Assembly: GCA_009839975.1 (NCBI GenBank)
Contig: VXOP01000454.1
Location: 1 to 36,132, forward strand
Direction of reading: 5' to 3'
DNA from: Candidatus Poribacteria bacterium
Lineage (GTDB): Bacteria; Poribacteria; WGA-4E; WGA-3G
Length of the DNA stretch: 36,132 bases
Shown: positions 32,464-36,132 of the stretch, piece by piece
Layout of the letters: every line of letters starts with the position of its first letter
Position numbering within the stretch: position 1 is the stretch's first letter
Notes under the pieces: generated by a model
The model's database searches: none
Told to the model about the DNA's origin: nothing
Seen by the model: only the letters and a program-made list of their open reading frames with translations
Translations under genes and position numbers: made by a program

Positions 32464-33468
32464 TCAAACACGGCAATTCTCAAGTGTGTCCTCATCTATT
32501 TCAACGCCTAAACCGGGTCTATCGGGGATTGTTGCGTAACCATCTTGAAGCGGTATTGTAGACGGTGTGACAATATCATAGGCGCGCAATGCATTTAAGG
32601 TGATTGACGGCATCGTCGCATTTCGCATCACAGCTGCAAGGTGCATCACATAGGTAGTGGTTATGCCGAGACCAACAATCTGTATCCATACAGGTAAGTG
32701 TGCTGCATCAGAAATGATCGCTTCCCGTTTCGCATTCGCAGCGCGCGAATCTGGATAAGCGATGATAAACGAGTCGTTCATCTTCGCGCGAATCGCTTCT
32801 ACCGGATCAGGATTACCGAAATGGATCGTAATCGGCATATCCGTGTGTCGCTTTATCTCTTGATAACCTTTTATCTTTGCCTGTGGGATAGGCGTTTCAA
32901 ACGATTCTATATTAAAATCCTTTAGTTGACTTGCAACCTCAAGGGTGCGTTGGGCTGTCTCAAAAGAGTCATTTGCATCAACACGGAGTTGAAAGTCATC
33001 CGGTACTACTTCTGTGATGGCTTGTACCTGTTCAAGCACCTCAAACCATGGACGCGCCTTGATCTTGTGAAGTCTATATCCGAGTGCATAAGCATGTTTT
33101 GCCTCTGCTGCCCATTCCTCTGGTGTCATATCAATTGACCAATATCCAAATGAAGTCTTGTCATGAACCTTTTCACCCAATAGTTTATGGACAGGTACTC
33201 CGAGCGATTTACCCATAATATCGTAGAACGCTTGTTGCAGGGGTGTCGGTGCCCAACCGTTCATAAACTCAAAAGGATTTCTACCGATATATCTTTGGGT
33301 AGTTTCTTCTGATTGAAACGCACCATCACCGATCCCCATAATCCCAGCATCCGTGTGTACTTTGAAAACATGATCAATCTGATATAGATTTCGTTTCGTC
33401 ATCAGGTCATAGATACCATCGTGATAGGGTACTCTGACCTTAATTACCTCAATCTTAGTGATTTTCAT
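32464..33468 (-). CDS. enolase-superfamily protein (mandelate racemase/MLE-like) with altered metal site
   Basis: 334 aa. It keeps the N-terminal capping domain and the barrel landmarks: K135-I-K137 in LHKIKARPW, D164 in RVDANDSF and E191 in SFETPIP. The usual third carboxylate after PIxxxE or D is replaced: the segment is MPITIHFGNP, with H216-F217. The KxD/GG strand that follows in most members is also changed (AYPDSRAANAK). Catalysis is therefore uncertain; a divergent dehydratase subgroup or a non-enzymatic member are both possible. It lies upstream of two LamG genes and downstream of a pseudopilin gene, all minus strand with 29- to 31-base gaps, so it may share their transcript. Confidence 0.8.
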   Translation of the reverse strand: MKITKIEVIKVRVPYHDGIYDLMTKRNLYQIDHVFKVHTDAGIMGIGDGAFQSEETTQRYIGRNPFEFMNGWAPTPLQQAFYDIMGKSLGVPVHKLLGEKVHDKTSFGYWSIDMTPEEWAAEAKHAYALGYRLHKIKARPWFEVLEQVQAITEVVPDDFQLRVDANDSFETAQRTLEVASQLKDFNIESFETPIPQAKIKGYQEIKRHTDMPITIHFGNPDPVEAIRAKMNDSFIIAYPDSRAANAKREAIISDAAHLPVWIQIVGLGITTTYVMHLAAVMRNATMPSITLNALRAYDIVTPSTIPLQDGYATIPDRPGLGVEIDEDTLENCRV

Positions 33469-33499
33469 GCTGTAGACTCCTTGATGTGTTTAGAACCAA

Positions 33500-33952
33500 T
33501 TATTCATCCCGTCGGATCCAGCTGACAACATCTTCTGCTTCTCCAGTTCCCCCTTCCATACCATCACTCCCAAACGAGATCAGATCGTATCCATATTCGT
33601 CATGCACACCCGGTCTGATGTAAATGTAGGGATTTCCCCATGGATCATGCGTAATTGGGATTTGAATATAGGGTCCTAACCAATTGATAGGAAGCGGGGG
33701 TTCTTCGGGACTCTCCCAAAGTGATTTTAAGCCTTGTTCAGTAGAAGGATAGTCTCCATTGTCTTTTGCGTATCTATCAAGTGCGATTCCGAGTGTCTCT
33801 ATATCCTCCGCTGCGCGTGTCTGTAATGCACGTCCGGCTTGACCGAGTAATCGTGGTGCTAAGATGACTGCTGCAATCACACCGACGATAACGACGACAA
33901 TGAGTACTTGTGTTAGTGTTAAACCGGATTGTCTTAGATATATTTTTCTCAC
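33500..33952 (-). CDS. type II secretion pseudopilin, GspG-like
   Basis: 150 aa. GTG at 33952 is chosen because GGAGG lies seven bases upstream; the GTG at 33958 would be one base away. The prepilin site is RQSG/LTLTQVLIVVVIVGVI: the mature protein would begin with Leu and have Gln instead of the usual Glu at position +5. The C-terminal region has the GspG Ca-binding loop, ISFGSDGMEGGTGEAEDV. GspG is the major pseudopilin that pushes substrates through the outer-membrane secretin. No other gsp gene is near, so it is an orphan here; its system may be encoded elsewhere. A promoter lies upstream. Confidence 0.82.
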   Translation of the reverse strand: MRKIYLRQSGLTLTQVLIVVVIVGVIAAVILAPRLLGQAGRALQTRAAEDIETLGIALDRYAKDNGDYPSTEQGLKSLWESPEEPPLPINWLGPYIQIPITHDPWGNPYIYIRPGVHDEYGYDLISFGSDGMEGGTGEAEDVVSWIRRDE

Positions 33953-34005
33953 GTACACGCCTCCGCGCTTTGCTTTAGGGATATAGTCTGTTCAGATGTC
34001 TTGAA

Positions 34006-34034
34006 AGTTTATCACATGTTTCTGATAGTGTCAA
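34006..34034 (-). promoter_or_regulatory. promoter of the pseudopilin gene
   Basis: On the minus strand TTGACA (34034-34029) is exact, followed 17 bases later by TAAACT (34011-34006), 4 of 6. It lies about 55 bases before the GspG start. The symmetric GTGAAG-T-CTTCAC at 34047-34059, immediately upstream, could be an operator. Confidence 0.5.
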
Positions 34035-34199
34035 CATAGCAGTTGCGTGAAGTCTTCACTGTTTTGCCCCTTTATTGTACAGGAATAGGTCAGAAAAATC
34101 AAGCAGAAAGGTTTAGTGCCCAAATTTTCATTGACATATACAAAACTTTCAACTATAGTAATGGAATACTTAAATGTAGATTCAGTCAGGTAAACATCA

Positions 34200-34466
34200 A
34201 TGTTTTTTGTCTTCTTTATTTTCATAATACCGCTATCCGTATTACTCATTGTACTCTATGCTTCAAGACAGAAAACGGATGATGAAGAAATACCAACGGA
34301 ACGGTTAGAAGTCTGTGCCATCTGTCATAATGACTTCCCTATAAAACAATTGATAGAGAAAGAGGTCGGTCTATATGGGAGAGTTTACTGTTTCTGCGGT
34401 GATTGCGTAGATGAATTATATAACGATTTTAATAGACAGATGGGTATTAATCAGGAGAGTAATTAA
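34200..34466 (+). CDS. 88-aa membrane protein with zinc-ribbon-like cysteines
   Basis: A hydrophobic helix at residues 1-20 (MFFVFFIFIIPLSVLLIVLY) anchors the protein. The soluble part has C39-x-x-C42-H and C66-x-x-C69, plus C64, a zinc-ribbon or rubredoxin-like knuckle pair. Its TAA overlaps the ATG of the sugar kinase by one base (TAATG), so translation is coupled. The start has only a weak site. Function unknown; redox or metal sensing at the membrane is possible. Confidence 0.6.
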   Translation: MFFVFFIFIIPLSVLLIVLYASRQKTDDEEIPTERLEVCAICHNDFPIKQLIEKEVGLYGRVYCFCGDCVDELYNDFNRQMGINQESN

Positions 34467-35509
34467 TGTACGATTTAGTAGCTTTCGGAGAGGCAATGAT
34501 ACGACTCACAGCACCAGAACATAAGCGTCTGGAACAGGTCTCATCCTTGTCTATAACCGCTGGTGGTGCTGAGATGAATGTCGCAGTAAATGCAGCACAA
34601 CTCGGTCTAAAGACTGCATGGGTCTCACGACTTGTAGACAACTGGTCTGGTCGGTACATACAGAACAAAGGACGGGAACTCGGAGTGGATATGTCCAATA
34701 TTGTGTGGGTAGATTTTGACGGCGTCGGTTTTGAAAGAAATGGGTTCTATCATCTTGAAATGGGGGCAGGGCCACGCGCAAGCAGTGTGACGTATGACCG
34801 TGGACATTCCGCAATCTCCAAAGTTAAACCCGGCGAGATCAAGTGGGAAACGATCTTTCAAAAGGCACGTTGGTTTCATCTCAGTGGCATTACCCCAGCA
34901 CTGTCAGAATCGGCAGCCGCTGTCTCTGCCGAAGCACTTCAAGCCGCACAAGCTGCAGGTGTAAAAACCAGTTACGACCTAAACTTCCGCTCTAAACTAT
35001 GGAGTGCAGAGGAAGCACAAGCAGTAAATAAACAGATGATGAATCACATCAACGTTCTCATAGGAAATGAAGAGGACTTTGAAAAATCACTCGGTTTCGC
35101 TGCCGAAGGAACAACTGAATCATACAGCAAACTTGAACCCGAAAGCTACAAAGAGGTAGCGCAAAGAGTCAAAGAGACATATCCGAATATTGAGATGATC
35201 GGGACAACGTTGCGGGATGCCAAAACCGGATGGCTAAATGATTGGCGGACACTCCTATATGATGGTGCGGATTTCTACCTATCACGCATATATGAAAATC
35301 TGGAACTTGTTGATAGAGTCGGAGGTGGAGACAGTTTTTCATCCGGCTTAATATATAGTCTACTGAATGGAAAATCACCTCAGGAAGCCGTTGATTTCGC
35401 AGGTGGCTATTCCGCGCTTGCACATACGTTCCCAGGTGACTTTAATTGGGCAACTGTCGTTGAAGCAGAAAAAGCAATGCAAGCAGGCAGCGTGCGTATC
35501 AGTCGTTAG
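34466..35509 (+). CDS. kdgK: PfkB-family sugar kinase, 2-dehydro-3-deoxygluconokinase-like
   Basis: 347 aa. It starts MYDLVAFGEAMIRLTAPEHK and includes GGAEMNVAVNAAQLGL, where the sugar is bound, and DRVGGGDSFSSGL with the catalytic D289 near the C-terminus. The overall match is to 2-keto-3-deoxygluconate kinase, which phosphorylates KDG to KDPG in uronate and gluconate breakdown, but other PfkB sugars cannot be excluded. It is coupled to the small zinc-ribbon gene upstream. Malate synthase begins 49 bases downstream. Confidence 0.8.
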   Translation: MYDLVAFGEAMIRLTAPEHKRLEQVSSLSITAGGAEMNVAVNAAQLGLKTAWVSRLVDNWSGRYIQNKGRELGVDMSNIVWVDFDGVGFERNGFYHLEMGAGPRASSVTYDRGHSAISKVKPGEIKWETIFQKARWFHLSGITPALSESAAAVSAEALQAAQAAGVKTSYDLNFRSKLWSAEEAQAVNKQMMNHINVLIGNEEDFEKSLGFAAEGTTESYSKLEPESYKEVAQRVKETYPNIEMIGTTLRDAKTGWLNDWRTLLYDGADFYLSRIYENLELVDRVGGGDSFSSGLIYSLLNGKSPQEAVDFAGGYSALAHTFPGDFNWATVVEAEKAMQAGSVRISR

Positions 35510-35558
35510 AACACGAAAACTGAATCATGATAGATTTCAATTGTTGGAGAAATCGTAT

Positions 35559-36132
35559 ATGGAAAATAGGATAAAAGTCGGTGGTTTAAAAATTGATAAA
35601 GCACTGTATGATCTGGTGCGCGATGAAATTGCTCCCGATACGGATATAGATGCTGATGAATTCTGGAACGCATTTGACGAAATCGTGAAGGAATTCGCTC
35701 CTGAAAACCGAACACTCCTGGAAAAAAGAGATAGATTACAGCAACAGATTGATACGTGGTATCTTGAGCATAGAGACAAACCGATTGAACAAGACGCGTA
35801 TCATTCATTCCTTGCAGAAATCGGCTATCTCGTTCCTGAAGGTGAGGATTTTGTCGTATTTACTGAGAACGTTGATCTGGAGATTGCATTAATTGCTGGA
35901 CCGCAATTGGTTGTCCCTGTAGACAATGCACGCTATGCACTCAACGCAACAAATGCTCGCTGGGGAAGCCTTTATGATGCACTCTACGGTACAAATGCAA
36001 TTGATGAGAAAGATGGTGCTACGCGAGATGGCGACTACAATCCTATTCGGGGTGCGAAGGTTATTGCCTATACTGAAGGGTTTTTGGATGAAGTCGTCAG
36101 TCTTGAAGCAGCAAGTTATTCTGATGTTACGA
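35559..36132 (+). CDS. glcB: malate synthase G, N-terminal part (cut by window end)
   Basis: An open frame of 191 codons runs off the end of the window. The ATG at 35559 has GGAG nine bases upstream. Clear malate synthase G signatures: KVGGLKIDKALYDLVRDEI, AYHSFLAEIGYLVPEG, and GPQLVVPVDNARYALNATN followed by ARWGSLYDALYGTNAI. The enzyme condenses glyoxylate with acetyl-CoA to malate in the cytoplasm, as part of the glyoxylate bypass or glycolate use. The catalytic part lies beyond the window, so its completeness cannot be judged. Confidence 0.93.
   Translation, partial: MENRIKVGGLKIDKALYDLVRDEIAPDTDIDADEFWNAFDEIVKEFAPENRTLLEKRDRLQQQIDTWYLEHRDKPIEQDAYHSFLAEIGYLVPEGEDFVVFTENVDLEIALIAGPQLVVPVDNARYALNATNARWGSLYDALYGTNAIDEKDGATRDGDYNPIRGAKVIAYTEGFLDEVVSLEAASYSDVT

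Noticed and set aside
34043-34282. 79-aa plus-strand open frame overlapping the start of the zinc-ribbon protein gene
   Set aside because: It has no ribosome-binding site, overlaps the pseudopilin control region and the 88-aa gene, and its sequence is Phe/Ile/Asn-rich without a domain.

Overview
The window most resembles the genome of a Candidatus Poribacteria bacterium, a lineage of sponge symbionts. This rests on general recognition: extracellular proteins ending in an NYPNPFNPETWIPY sorting-type domain, leucine-rich-repeat, cohesin, dockerin and LamG proteins, PhyH-type dioxygenases, Gfo/Idh/MocA oxidoreductases and sugar-isomerase barrels mixed on both strands, and moderate-to-low GC with AGGAG ribosome-binding sites and sigma70-like promoters. 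No rRNA or other marker is present, so the assignment is an inference. I recognised no tRNA, rRNA, CRISPR array or complete insertion sequence.

Layout. 1-331: a possible degraded gene end. 332-5325: hisC, ispG, a formylglycine-generating-enzyme-like secreted protein, and a GT39-like membrane glycosyltransferase. 5326-6720: a 1.4 kb gap with GTAG-headed palindromes, a ~90 bp direct repeat, a MITE-like inverted-repeat segment, and a consensus sigma70 promoter driving a 57-aa ORF that ends in a hairpin. 6721-7560: uppP on the minus strand, then a 134 bp MITE. 7801-19920: an exported-protein block: a lectin-like protein, an FG-GAP/ASPIC protein, a VapBC pair, a three-cohesin scaffoldin-like protein, a 1409-aa cytochrome/LRR/cohesin/dockerin fusion, and an LRR/dockerin protein. 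19979-24383: a rifampicin-phosphotransferase-like enzyme, a membrane VWA protein and a sugar-isomerase barrel. 24446-27158 (minus): an operon of oxidoreductase, isomerase barrel and PhyH dioxygenase. 27371-29304: a small cassette around a MoeB/ThiF-like E1 enzyme with its own promoter and a closing hairpin. 29383-33952 (minus): aldehyde dehydrogenase, two LamG paralogues, an unusual enolase-superfamily protein and a GspG-like pseudopilin. 34200-36132: a zinc-ribbon membrane protein coupled to a KDG-kinase-like PfkB enzyme, then the start of malate synthase G, cut by the window end.

How the genes fit together. The surface proteins share reusable modules: cohesin, dockerin, LRR, a GPWLWVIVP-headed beta module, a short helical linker, the NYPNPFNPETWIPY domain and a C-terminal GKxTTTWG motif. 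They look like parts of an exported, multi-component surface or matrix system that may bind carbohydrate. The cytoplasmic genes (sugar isomerases, Gfo/Idh/MocA, PhyH, aldehyde dehydrogenase, enolase superfamily, KDG kinase, malate synthase) fit sugar and sugar-acid catabolism. The strongest leads are the shared C-terminal modules with a recent 168 bp gene-conversion tract, the cytochrome/LRR/cohesin fusion, REP-like GTAG palindromes, and the hidden promoter-ORF-hairpin unit at 6177-6514.
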